A DNA stretch of 64,000 bases, taken from contig CAYQQU010000018.1 in the NCBI GenBank assembly GCA_964419545.1, positions 22,120 through 86,119 on the forward strand, written 5' to 3'. Of the stretch, positions 1 to 7,804 are shown one piece after another. Numbering within the stretch: position 1 is the stretch's first letter; every line of letters begins with the position of its first letter. Made by a program: the position numbers and the translations under genes. Source of the stretch: CAYQQU01 sp964419545. Lineage in GTDB: Bacteria > Bacteroidota > Bacteroidia > Chitinophagales > Saprospiraceae. The notes below the pieces were generated by a model. It had not been told where the DNA came from and did no database searches. It worked only from the letters and a program-made list of their open reading frames with translations.

Positions 1-1
1 C

Positions 2-2107
2 ACCCTTCACAGCCGCGACCTGTTCCAGGAGATCTTCATCGGCCTGACCTCCGGCTTTAAAACATCGCGCAACCACGAATCGTCCGTCCAGAACTACCTG
101 TCGCGCGCCCTGCCGCCCAACCGGCAGGGCGCCGTGATGAGCGGCATCGCTTCGGACGATCAGGGATACGTTTATTTTGCCTGCGAAAATGAAAACTGGC
201 GCCGCCTCGATACCTGGACCAACCGCCTGGATACGCTGTTTTTATACGATCAGTTCTCCGGCCGCCCCGTCGAAATATCCTGCAGTACAGACCTTGCTAC
301 CGATAACAACGGCCACATCTGGGGATTTACCTGCCCCGGTTCCGGACAAGGCCAGCTCGTGCAATACGATACCGACGACTGCATCGCCCGCGTATTCCCT
401 TACCCCTATCGCTTTTCCGCCATCGCCGCCGCCCGCTCCGGCGTGATCTGGCTGACCACCGCCGGGGCGCAGCAGTTGGTGGCCTTCGATCCGCAGGCGC
501 AGCGCTTCGAGACTTTTTTCGATGAAAGCGGTAATAATCCGCTGGCCAACCACCAGGCCAACTGCATCTACGAAGACCGGGCAGGACAGTTGTGGATCGG
601 CGCGCGGCGCGGACTGCTGCGCATCGACCCCGACGACCATTCGGTTCGCTTTTATTCGGCCCGCGCCGCAGCAGATGCGAAACCGCCCGTTTTGCCTTTC
701 AAAAACATCTACGTCATCACCGAAAATGCAGACGGATCGCTCTGGCTGGGCGGGCCCCGGGGACTGGCGCAGTTCGATCCGGAAAGCGGCCTGCTGCGGC
801 ATTACGATCAGGACGACGGGCTGAGCAGCAACATCGTTTGCGGATTGGTGCATTGCAATGAGGAAAACCTGTGGATCAGCACTTTCAACGGCCTGTCTTA
901 CTTCGATAGCGCGCAGGAAGAGTTTCACAATTTTTTCCAATTCGACGGTTTGAGCCAGGACGAGTTCAACCGTTCCGCTTTTCACAAAAAAGACGGCCGC
1001 CTGTATTTCGGCGGCGTCAACGGCGTAAGCGCCTTTTATCCGGAAGACCTGTTGGTGGAAAAAGCCAACCCGCCCATCGCCCTGAGCAAGATCGTGCGGT
1101 ATAATTCCTGGAAAGACACGATCCGAACCACGTACGCCGGCCTGGCCGAGCGCTCCAACCTCGTTCTCTCGCCTTACGATGAGTACTTCGAAGTGCACTT
1201 CATGCTGCCCGACTTCGTATTGCCCCAGCGCAACCAGTTTAAATTCTACCTGGAGGGGCTCGACAACCAATGGACGTTCCTGCGCAATACGCCTTATATC
1301 CGCTTCAACGGCCTGCCGGCCGGCCGCTACACCCTGCACGTCCTGGCCGCCGACCCCAACGGCAACTGGGGAGAAGAAGCCCTGACGCTCGACCTGCGCG
1401 TGAAACAGGTATTTTACAAACAGCTTTGGTTTTTGCTACTGCTCCTGTTGCTCTTCGGCACAGGCGTATATTTCTTCTCGCTGGTGCGGCTGCGCCAGAA
1501 ACTGCGCGTGGAGCGCCTGCGCACCCGCCTGTCGAGCGACCTGCACGACGAGGTCAGCGGCCTGCTGTCGAGCATCGCCATGCAATCCGACGTCCTGCAG
1601 ATGATGACCGACGACGACCGTATCAAAGGAAAACTAGGGAACATCGCCGAAGTGAGCCGCAAAGCAATGACCAAAATGAGCGACGTCATCTGGTCGATCG
1701 ACTCCCGCAAAGACCGGGTGGAGGACCTTCTGCAGCGCATGCACGAACACGCCGACGACGTATTGCTGCCTCTCAATATCCGCTATCGCATCCACGTAGG
1801 CGCGATCGACCGCCAGCGGCGCATGCCCGTCGATATCCGCCAGGAGTTGTTCTTCATGTTCAAGGAAGCCCTCAACAACATCGCCAAACACTCCCGGGCC
1901 AGCCAGGTGGACGTGCACTTCGGCAACGCCTCCCACGGCTTCGAGATGATGATCAAAGACAACGGCAACGGCCGCACCGCCCCTACCAACCGCAGCGGCC
2001 AGGGCCTCAGCAACCTGCGCATGCGCGCCCAGCGCATTCAGGCCGACCTAAAGATCGATGACCGGGACGGGTATACGATCCGGGTGAGATTGGGGAAGTT
2101 TGCGTGA
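2..2107 (+). CDS. Two-component-propeller sensor histidine kinase (5' truncated by window)
   Basis: The frame is open to base 2, so the gene starts upstream; numbering here is from the Met at 134. The N-terminal part has beta-propeller repeats of the two-component regulator type (for example QLWIGARRGLLRID and SLWLGGPRGLAQFD). A Y_Y_Y-like domain follows (FKFYLEGLDNQW, near 355-430), then one membrane helix (about 433-452). The C-terminal kinase is of the HisKA_3/NarL-partner class: H-box DLHDEVSG with likely phospho-His 471, N-box EALNNIAKHS, and G-boxes DNGNG and GQGLSNLRMRA. It should sense a periplasmic signal and phosphorylate a LuxR-type regulator not visible here. No receiver or HTH domain follows, so it is not a one-protein hybrid system. 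Confidence 0.9.
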   Translation, partial: TLHSRDLFQEIFIGLTSGFKTSRNHESSVQNYLSRALPPNRQGAVMSGIASDDQGYVYFACENENWRRLDTWTNRLDTLFLYDQFSGRPVEISCSTDLATDNNGHIWGFTCPGSGQGQLVQYDTDDCIARVFPYPYRFSAIAAARSGVIWLTTAGAQQLVAFDPQAQRFETFFDESGNNPLANHQANCIYEDRAGQLWIGARRGLLRIDPDDHSVRFYSARAAADAKPPVLPFKNIYVITENADGSLWLGGPRGLAQFDPESGLLRHYDQDDGLSSNIVCGLVHCNEENLWISTFNGLSYFDSAQEEFHNFFQFDGLSQDEFNRSAFHKKDGRLYFGGVNGVSAFYPEDLLVEKANPPIALSKIVRYNSWKDTIRTTYAGLAERSNLVLSPYDEYFEVHFMLPDFVLPQRNQFKFYLEGLDNQWTFLRNTPYIRFNGLPAGRYTLHVLAADPNGNWGEEALTLDLRVKQVFYKQLWFLLLLLLLFGTGVYFFSLVRLRQKLRVERLRTRLSSDLHDEVSGLLSSIAMQSDVLQMMTDDDRIKGKLGNIAEVSRKAMTKMSDVIWSIDSRKDRVEDLLQRMHEHADDVLLPLNIRYRIHVGAIDRQRRMPVDIRQELFFMFKEALNNIAKHSRASQVDVHFGNASHGFEMMIKDNGNGRTAPTNRSGQGLSNLRMRAQRIQADLKIDDRDGYTIRVRLGKFA

Positions 2108-2550
2108 ATGAGGTTTAGGGTGAGGCTTAGGTTGAGGTTGAGGCTGAGGGTGAGGCTGAGGTTGAGGGCTCCGCCGGTTGGAGTTGCTTTCTGGTCGATC
2201 ACTTCTGTCAACCACCCGGAAAACACCACGGCGGCCTTGAAGAGCAGGATGTCGGGATTGCGGAAAAAAAAACGGGGATCCACTTCGCCGTCGTACCGAG
2301 CCAGTCCGGCCTCCACGGCTTCCATGATCAGTTCGGTATCTTCATCTGTCAGTTCGGTATACTCGGGAATTTTAAAATAATCGCTCCATCCCACCCCAAA
2401 CGCTGTTGCGAGCCCCCTCCAAAGCCATTTTCGCAATTTTTTTGACTTCCCCCCACCCCCACACCCACACCCACACCCAAACCCACACCCCATATTCATG
2501 GGGTTTCCCCCTCCCCCATTCCCCCCTATCTTTGAGTTATCAGTAGTCAA
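2038..2550 (-). CDS. Small Gly/Cys-rich hypothetical protein with repeat-derived ends
   Basis: Unrecognised 170-residue ORF overlapping the 3' end of the sensor kinase on the opposite strand by 70 bp. The middle (about 35-130) looks like a normal folded protein: KLRKWLWRGLATAFGVGW, then an acidic stretch and FFFRNPDILLFKAAVVFSGW. The N-terminal CGFGCGCGCGGGG run comes from an ACACCC-type microsatellite. The C-terminal alternating Asn/Leu/Ser/Thr run comes from a second G-rich microsatellite and probably replaced the original stop. A start at the internal Met near 2502 is also possible. The core looks real; both ends are probably products of repeat growth. Confidence 0.45.
   Translation of the reverse strand: MTTDNSKIGGNGGGGNPMNMGCGFGCGCGCGGGGKSKKLRKWLWRGLATAFGVGWSDYFKIPEYTELTDEDTELIMEAVEAGLARYDGEVDPRFFFRNPDILLFKAAVVFSGWLTEVIDQKATPTGGALNLSLTLSLNLNLSLTLNLIHANFPNLTRIVYPSRSSIFRSA
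2110..2168. repeat. GAGGYT-type microsatellite
   Basis: Imperfect hexamer repeats of the pattern TTGAGG/CTGAGG/GTGAGG run directly after the kinase stop codon. The reverse strand reads through in the C-terminus of the small ORF at 2038-2550. The sequence is strongly G-biased on the plus strand. Confidence 0.85.
2448..2493. repeat. ACACCC microsatellite
   Basis: Near-perfect hexamer repeat of CCCACA type following a C-run. On the minus strand it reads TGTGGG and encodes the Gly/Cys-rich N-terminus of the small ORF. It is the same motif family as the microsatellite at 50328-50393 and has G-quadruplex potential on the G-rich strand. Confidence 0.85.
2527..2534 (+). promoter_or_regulatory. Bacteroidota -7 promoter element TATCTTTG
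   Basis: Exact match to the TAnnTTTG -7 consensus of Bacteroidota. No convincing TTG -33 box lies at the usual distance. It would start transcription near 2540, just before the structured segment ending at the terminator at 2674-2707. Confidence 0.4.
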
Positions 2551-2707
2551 GAAAGAAATAGATACTAGACGAGTTTCTTTCTTCCCCGGTTATAACTAAG
2601 CGTGTTTACCTGGGGGGGCGAAAAAGCGGCCCCCCTTATTTCTGCTGTACGATCCAAAAACTAAACCCAACATAAGCGCTGCCTGGTCGGCGCTTTTTTT
2701 ATTTTTT
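2541..2707 (+). ncRNA. Candidate structured small RNA
   Basis: About 165 nt with no ORF, bounded by a -7 promoter match and an intrinsic terminator. It holds three hairpins. The first is a 10-bp purine/pyrimidine stem at 2549-2558 with 2574-2583. The second is a six-G/six-C stem at 2612-2635 with an A-rich loop. The third is the terminator stem at 2674-2695. No match to a known family is recognised. Part of it could instead be the 5' leader of recQ, whose start follows the terminator by about 70 nt; in that case it would be an attenuator. Confidence 0.35.
2674..2707 (+). terminator. Intrinsic terminator
   Basis: AAGCGCTG pairs with CGGCGCTT (2674-2681 with 2688-2695, one G-U pair) around a 6-nt loop and is followed by a run of T (2694-2700) and a further T-rich tract. 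It lies upstream of recQ on the same strand and after the candidate small RNA. Confidence 0.65.
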
Positions 2708-2777
2708 CCCGCGACATCCTACCTTTCGGCGCTTCTTTTTCAACATTTTTTGTTTTAACTTCGGCATCTGTCATTCA

Positions 2778-4925
2778 ATGCTGTATTCACCGATGGATTT
2801 GCAAGTTGCTCGCGCCGCCCTCCAGAAATATTTCGGTTACGACACCTTCCGCCCCATGCAGGGCGAGGTGATCAACGCCATCTACCAGAAGCAGGACGCC
2901 TTGGTGCTGATGCCCACCGGCGGCGGCAAGTCGATCTGTTACCAGATCCCGGCGGTTACCCTCGACGGCGCCTGCGTGGTGGTCTCGCCCCTGATCTCGC
3001 TGATGAAAGACCAGGTCGAAGGCCTCCTCAGCGTCGGTATTCAGGCGGCCTACCTCAACAGCACGCAGGAGCTGTCTGAACAGCGCCGGGTAGAAGACCG
3101 GTTTATCGACGGCGAGATCGACCTGCTGTACGTCTCGCCCGAAAAGCTGGTCAGCCAGGGCTTTTTCGAATTGATGCGCCGCGGGAAGGTCAGCCTCTTC
3201 GCCATCGACGAGGCGCACTGCATCTCCGCCTGGGGTCACGACTTCCGACCGGAATACACGCAGCTGCGCTTTCTCAAACAATCATTCCCCGGCACCCCCA
3301 TCATCGCACTGACCGCCACGGCCGACAAGGTAACCCGCCGGGACATCATCGACCAGTTGCAGCTTGCCGATCCGGCCGTCTTCATCGCTTCATTCGACCG
3401 CCCGAATATCAGCCTGGAAGTGCGGCCCGGACAAAAGCGCTTTGAGCAGATCCTGCGCTTCATCCAGGAGCGCCCCAACCAGCCGGGCATTATCTACTGC
3501 CTGAGCCGCAAAAGCACCGAAGACCTGGCCGCCAAGCTGCGCGGGCGCGGCGTCAACGCCGGCCACTACCACGCCCGGATGGAGGACGGAGCACGGGCCG
3601 CCGCCCAGGAGGATTTTATCAACGACAACCTACAGGTGGTCTGCGCCACCGTCGCCTTCGGCATGGGCATCGACAAGTCGAACGTGCGCTGGATCATCCA
3701 TTACAACCTCCCGAAAAACCTGGAAAGCTACTACCAGGAGATCGGACGCGCCGGCCGCGACGGCGCTAAAGCGGAGACACTCCTCTTTTACAGCTACAAC
3801 GACTTACTGATCCTGCGCGACATCCTCACCAAAAGCGAAAATGCTGAGCAGACCGAGGTCCAGCTGACCAAGCTGGAGCGCATGCGCCAGTACGCCGAAT
3901 CACCGGCCTGCCGCCGCCGCATCCTGCTCAATTACTTCAGCGAAACACTGGAAGAGAACTGCGGTAACTGCGACGTCTGCCACAACCCGCCGGAGCACTT
4001 CGACGGCACCGTGGTCGCTCAGAAAGCCCTCTCCGCCGTATACCGACTGCGCGAAAAGGTGGGGATGACCTTGCTGATCGACGTGTTGCGCGGCTCGGGA
4101 AAAAAGGAGATCCTCCAGCGCGGTTACGACAAGATCAAAACCTACGGCGCCGGCCGCCACCACTCGCAGGGCGAATGGCAGTATTTTATGCAGCAACTGC
4201 TCAACCTCGGCTATATCGATATCGACCACGAGCACTTCAACGTAGTGCGCCTGACGCCGGCCAGCCAAAAAGTGCTCTTCGAAGGAGAAAAAGTGGAACT
4301 GGTCAAGCTCACTACCGCCAAACAACTGCGGGAGGCCGCTAAAGCGAAAGCCAAACCCGCAAGCGAACGCCAGCGCGTGCGCGACGATCTCTTCGAACAG
4401 CTGCGGCAACTCCGCAAACAACTGGCCCAGCAGCGCGGCGTCCCGCCCTATATTATCTTCAATGACGCCACCCTGGAGGAGATGGCCGCCGAAAGGCCCA
4501 CCGACGACGCCGCTTTCCGCCGCATCTCCGGCGTCGGTGAACGCAAACTACAGCAGTACGGCGACGCTTTTATGCAGATCATCCGCGAATTTAATACTGA
4601 ACATACGGCCGCCGGAGAGGGCGCCGCCCAACAGCCGACACTGGAACTCTTCCATCAGGGCCTGACCATCGACCAGATCGCCGAACGCCGCTCGCTCGAC
4701 CGCACTACCGTATACGCCCACCTCGCCCTCCTCTACGAACGGGGAGAAGCAGTGCCGCTGCAACAGTTTATCCGCAAGGAAGAGCTCCGCACCGTACTCG
4801 ACGCGCTGCGCTACCTGGAACAGCCTTATCGTATGAAGAGTATCCACGAATACCTGGACGGACGGCTGGGTTACGATAAGATCCGCCTGGCAATGGCTTA
4901 CTATAACCGCCATCAGGCGGGCTAA
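2778..4925 (+). CDS. recQ: ATP-dependent DNA helicase RecQ
   Basis: 715-residue 3'-5' helicase for recombination repair and fork restart. Visible domains in order: superfamily 2 ATPase with Walker A MPTGGGKS (45-52) and DEAH box IDEAHCISAWGHDFRPEY (about 141-158); helicase C-terminal domain with VAFGMGIDKSNVRW and QEIGRAGRDG; RQC zinc site with four cysteines between about 377 and 401 (NCGNCDVCHNP); winged helix; HRDC domain near 530-605; and a C-terminal HTH-like segment (GLTIDQIAERRSLDRTTVYA). The length is normal for the longer Bacteroidota RecQ form. Met 6 (2793) is an alternative start. Its stop overlaps the convergent stop of the next gene. Confidence 0.97.
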   Translation: MLYSPMDLQVARAALQKYFGYDTFRPMQGEVINAIYQKQDALVLMPTGGGKSICYQIPAVTLDGACVVVSPLISLMKDQVEGLLSVGIQAAYLNSTQELSEQRRVEDRFIDGEIDLLYVSPEKLVSQGFFELMRRGKVSLFAIDEAHCISAWGHDFRPEYTQLRFLKQSFPGTPIIALTATADKVTRRDIIDQLQLADPAVFIASFDRPNISLEVRPGQKRFEQILRFIQERPNQPGIIYCLSRKSTEDLAAKLRGRGVNAGHYHARMEDGARAAAQEDFINDNLQVVCATVAFGMGIDKSNVRWIIHYNLPKNLESYYQEIGRAGRDGAKAETLLFYSYNDLLILRDILTKSENAEQTEVQLTKLERMRQYAESPACRRRILLNYFSETLEENCGNCDVCHNPPEHFDGTVVAQKALSAVYRLREKVGMTLLIDVLRGSGKKEILQRGYDKIKTYGAGRHHSQGEWQYFMQQLLNLGYIDIDHEHFNVVRLTPASQKVLFEGEKVELVKLTTAKQLREAAKAKAKPASERQRVRDDLFEQLRQLRKQLAQQRGVPPYIIFNDATLEEMAAERPTDDAAFRRISGVGERKLQQYGDAFMQIIREFNTEHTAAGEGAAQQPTLELFHQGLTIDQIAERRSLDRTTVYAHLALLYERGEAVPLQQFIRKEELRTVLDALRYLEQPYRMKSIHEYLDGRLGYDKIRLAMAYYNRHQAG

Positions 4926-5845
4926 GGAATGCGATCGGGATAATCCGTGATGATGCCGTCGACGCCCAGGTCGATCAGCATGTTCATAGTAGTGGTGTCG
5001 TTGATCGTCCAGGGAATGATCTTCATGTCGTGTTCGTGGACTTCCTTCACCAGGTTGGCCGTCACCATCCGGTAGTAGGGGCTGTAGATCTCTGGCCGGT
5101 AGCTCAAAGGCCTCAGGTCAGCCGCCAGGCTGCGGCTCTTTTCGGTGAGATAAGCGGTAGTCAGGGAGGCATCCAGCGCATGCACGGCTTCTAAAGCGCG
5201 GGGATCAAAAGACTGGATACAGCTGCGCTCGGCGATGGCGAGGGCCTGCACGGCCTCGACCACCAGACGGGCGAAAGTATCGACGGGCGGCGTCTTCTGC
5301 CCGTCCCATTCCGGGCGGCTTTTGATCTCGATGTTGTAGCGGGGGGCAGGGCGATCGCGCTCCGTGCAATAGGCTTGCACTGCGTTTACCACTTCGGCGA
5401 GAGTGGGTTTAACCGCGGCCCGTTTCTGCTGCTCCGGGAAGTTGGGGTTGCCGCGGCTTCCGCAGTCGTAAGCCTGTAATTCCGCCACGGTCATCTGGTA
5501 GATCAGGTGGTCTTTTTCGTCCTCCGCACCTATCGGCTGCCCGTCCAGCCGGTTACAGATCACCGCCGAGAACCAGGGCTCGTGCGAGACGATCAGCTGA
5601 TGGTCCTTACTCACCGCCAGGTCGAGTTCCAGGGTGGTGATCGCCGGATATTCCAGGGCCTTCAGGAAAGCGGGAACGGTATTTTCGGGCATCAGGCCGC
5701 GAGCGCCGCGGTGGCCCTGCCAGTCGAAGGAGCTTGCGGACATGGTTGCAGAATGCTTTTCGGAAACATTACCGGCGGGGCCGTTGCAGGCAGCCGTAGC
5801 CAGCAATAGGGCGAACAAGGTAGCGAATCGAGGAGTAGCGGACAT
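4922..5845 (-). CDS. Glycerophosphodiester phosphodiesterase, lipoprotein
   Basis: 307 residues. It has a lipoprotein signal with the lipid-anchored Cys at 20 (LLLATAAC). The GDPD TIM-barrel motifs are clear: GHRGARGLMPENT with catalytic His 45, metal-binding ELDLAVSKD (Glu 73, Asp 75), His 88 in VSHEPW, EIKSRPEW, and the C-terminal WTINDTTTM and GVDGIITDYP. It should hydrolyse deacylated phospholipids such as glycerophosphocholine to glycerol-3-phosphate plus an alcohol at the envelope. It is convergent with recQ with a 4-bp stop-codon overlap. Confidence 0.93.
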   Translation of the reverse strand: MSATPRFATLFALLLATAACNGPAGNVSEKHSATMSASSFDWQGHRGARGLMPENTVPAFLKALEYPAITTLELDLAVSKDHQLIVSHEPWFSAVICNRLDGQPIGAEDEKDHLIYQMTVAELQAYDCGSRGNPNFPEQQKRAAVKPTLAEVVNAVQAYCTERDRPAPRYNIEIKSRPEWDGQKTPPVDTFARLVVEAVQALAIAERSCIQSFDPRALEAVHALDASLTTAYLTEKSRSLAADLRPLSYRPEIYSPYYRMVTANLVKEVHEHDMKIIPWTINDTTTMNMLIDLGVDGIITDYPDRIP

Positions 5846-5930
5846 ATTCGGTTATTCGATTTCAATATGCTAACGGAAGTTGACTATCCGGCGGAAGATC
5901 GGGGCGTCAGGAATGTTTTGCGCACTGCTA

Positions 5931-6176
5931 TTAATGAATTGTACTTTTCGTGAAAGCTACCGTATCGTATACCCTCCTGATCGTACCCATTCCAAGGTAA
6001 AAAGCGTACGCCATAATGTAAAAAAATAAGCCAGTCAAAATGCCCTCGAACAACTGGTCAACCGCTTTTCCCAAAAAATAAGGCAATATCAAAAATATGA
6101 CATTCTCAACGTTGAACAAGGCGTACGTTAAGATGACCTCCTTGAAGTACTTCGTGAAAATTTTTTTTACATTCAT
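5931..6176 (-). pseudogene. Remnant of an ABC-transporter six-TM domain protein
   Basis: An 81-residue ORF with two hydrophobic helices (VENVIFLILPYFLGKAVDQ and LFFYIMAYAFYLGMG) and the RRVYDT.AFTK motif seen near the start of six-transmembrane ABC_membrane proteins, which are normally about 240 residues. It stops right after that motif and nothing homologous follows. It is AT-richer than its surroundings. I read it as the 5' remnant of a deleted gene; a short functional membrane protein is the less likely alternative. Confidence 0.6.
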
Positions 6177-6250
6177 GATTGTGTGCTCGGCTACTTTTCC
6201 ACCTCCTTAAGTCTTGATTCCGTTTATACCAGTGTATCCTTAGCCCAGTC

Positions 6251-6414
6251 AGAGCTTGTTTGGAGGTAGTGCTTTTGAAGCGAAAAACTCAGATTTTGGG
6301 TTCTCCCGAAGGGATTTTTCCGGCTCATAGCAGCGCTACGGGTCGGAAAAATGCCACAGGGAGGTTCCAAAAGCTGGGTTTTGCAGCCAAAATGACTACC
6401 TCCAAACAAGCTCT
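6251..6414. mobile_element. 164-bp MITE-like palindromic element, copy 1
   Basis: The ends are perfect 20-bp inverted repeats, AGAGCTTGTTTGGAGGTAGT at 6251-6270 and its reverse complement at 6395-6414. The interior is also an imperfect inverted repeat, including ATTTTTCCG facing CGGAAAAAT around the centre, so the whole element can fold into one long hairpin. It encodes no protein. The first 51 bp recur identically at 63950-64000, and a diverged copy lies at 29236-29352. No target-site duplication is visible. The right end supplies the last base of the neighbouring gene's stop codon. Confidence 0.8.
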
Positions 6415-7787
6415 CAGGCCATGGCCTGTCCCAACTGCTCCATTACCCTGCGGTTTTCGGCCACGTCCAACTGTCCGTTTTCGATATTTTTGATCAACTC
6501 CAGAATACTGTAATTGACCCTCGATTGGATCATCATCCATTCGTTTTGAGAAATCAGATTGAGCAGCTGTTTGTTCTTCCCCTCATTCCATTGCGCCTGC
6601 AACATGATCATGGCGTTGAGGAGCTCCAGGTCGGACCGCTGGAAAAAGTTGGTCAGTTTGGTCAGGGCCAGGCCCGTTTCGTTGCGGGCAAGATAGCCGT
6701 ATATCTCACTCCGGAATTCGGGAGTCCAGTCGTAAAGCTCCCTGGCCGAACGGAAAAAATGAAACCCGTCCTTTGACTCCGCCGGCGTTATTTCCAAATC
6801 CTGACTCAGCAAAAAAACGTCTTTCCGGCGTTCGCCAAACCCTTCCAGCATAACAACCAGGCTTATCCGCAAGATCAAAGCCGTAAAACCCAGTCGCATG
6901 GGCGTCAGGTCAAAAACCCACTGGGAATAAAAATGATCGCCGAGCACCTGCTCCTCAGTGCTGAGTGAACGGATTTGCAGGTGTTCCTGCACCGCATTTT
7001 CGGTCAGGGTCACAATCATGAGATCGTTAATTTCAATTTCGCCCAGCGTTGCGTCATCGCTAAGGCCTTCCCGCAACAGATGCTCCGCCATTTCCGACCG
7101 GCCGATGCGGACCTGCGCCTGGGCTTTCTGCCCCAACTGCAGCTTTTCGGGGAGCTCGTAAACCAACAGGCCCGACCCGCCACCGGCATTAAGCACTGGA
7201 ATACAATAGAGTAAGTCATCGTCTTCCGGGGAATAGTCGCCTAAAGCAGCTGCCGGGTCCAACAAAACATTCGTCTTCGCGAATACCAACGAATACTTGA
7301 AAGGGTTGCCGAACGGATCGTTGCGCGGCGCCAACTCATGATCAAATATAAAATCGAATATCTCCTGCACCCCAACATTTCTCGACACCTCCACTGTAAC
7401 TTCCTCCCCGACAGGCATAAACCGAATACCAATGTTTACCTTATCCTCATCCTGTTTTTGTACCGACAATTGATAATGCCCGGCTACGTTGTCTGCATCT
7501 ACTTTATCGCCGCGCACCGCTAAACGGGGCGCCATAATAATTACCGCTCCTTCCTTTACCGCTAAATCGAGCATCGTCTTTTCCTCCGGCAGTTTTCCCC
7601 CATTATCCAATTTGAAAAGATCATATTGAATTGGCGCACCCCGGGCATCCGTTCGATCCGCTACCCCGTTGTCCAGTATTCCTTCGATCAACTCAGCCAC
7701 GGTGGTATCAGCCGGCAACTCTATGTCCAACTCTTCACCCGAAGGCATAATGCGTACGATGATATTGCGTTCTTTTTCGTCCTGCAT
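6414..7787 (-). CDS. Tandem ubiquitin-like domain protein with EAD11-like C-terminus
   Basis: 457 residues, no signal peptide, so cytoplasmic. Residues about 1-75 and 115-195 look like two ubiquitin/YukD-like folds (NIIVRIMPSGEELDIELPAD and VNIGIRFMPVGEEVTVEVSR are parallel openings). A beta-rich middle (about 215-335) contains VYELPEKLQLGQKAQAQVRI and DLTPMRLGFTALILRISL. The last 80 residues are helical with LLNAMIMLQAQWNEGKN and ISQNEWMMIQSRVNYSILEL, resembling effector-associated domain 11. That class recruits partners such as caspases in bacterial conflict systems. The stop codon abuts the palindromic element. No effector is adjacent; the nearest caspase is at 30.6 kb. The domain calls are by eye. 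Confidence 0.6.
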   Translation of the reverse strand: MQDEKERNIIVRIMPSGEELDIELPADTTVAELIEGILDNGVADRTDARGAPIQYDLFKLDNGGKLPEEKTMLDLAVKEGAVIIMAPRLAVRGDKVDADNVAGHYQLSVQKQDEDKVNIGIRFMPVGEEVTVEVSRNVGVQEIFDFIFDHELAPRNDPFGNPFKYSLVFAKTNVLLDPAAALGDYSPEDDDLLYCIPVLNAGGGSGLLVYELPEKLQLGQKAQAQVRIGRSEMAEHLLREGLSDDATLGEIEINDLMIVTLTENAVQEHLQIRSLSTEEQVLGDHFYSQWVFDLTPMRLGFTALILRISLVVMLEGFGERRKDVFLLSQDLEITPAESKDGFHFFRSARELYDWTPEFRSEIYGYLARNETGLALTKLTNFFQRSDLELLNAMIMLQAQWNEGKNKQLLNLISQNEWMMIQSRVNYSILELIKNIENGQLDVAENRRVMEQLGQAMA

Positions 7788-7804
7788 CGTTCCAGCGTTT
7801 TAGC

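Noticed and set aside
2541..2707. 6S RNA or tmRNA
   Set aside because: The ends do not pair into the long bulged rod of 6S RNA, and there is no tRNA-like domain or tag ORF.
6176..6250. Target-site duplication next to the palindromic element
   Set aside because: Flanks of 6251 and 6414 were compared by eye and show no matching direct repeat.
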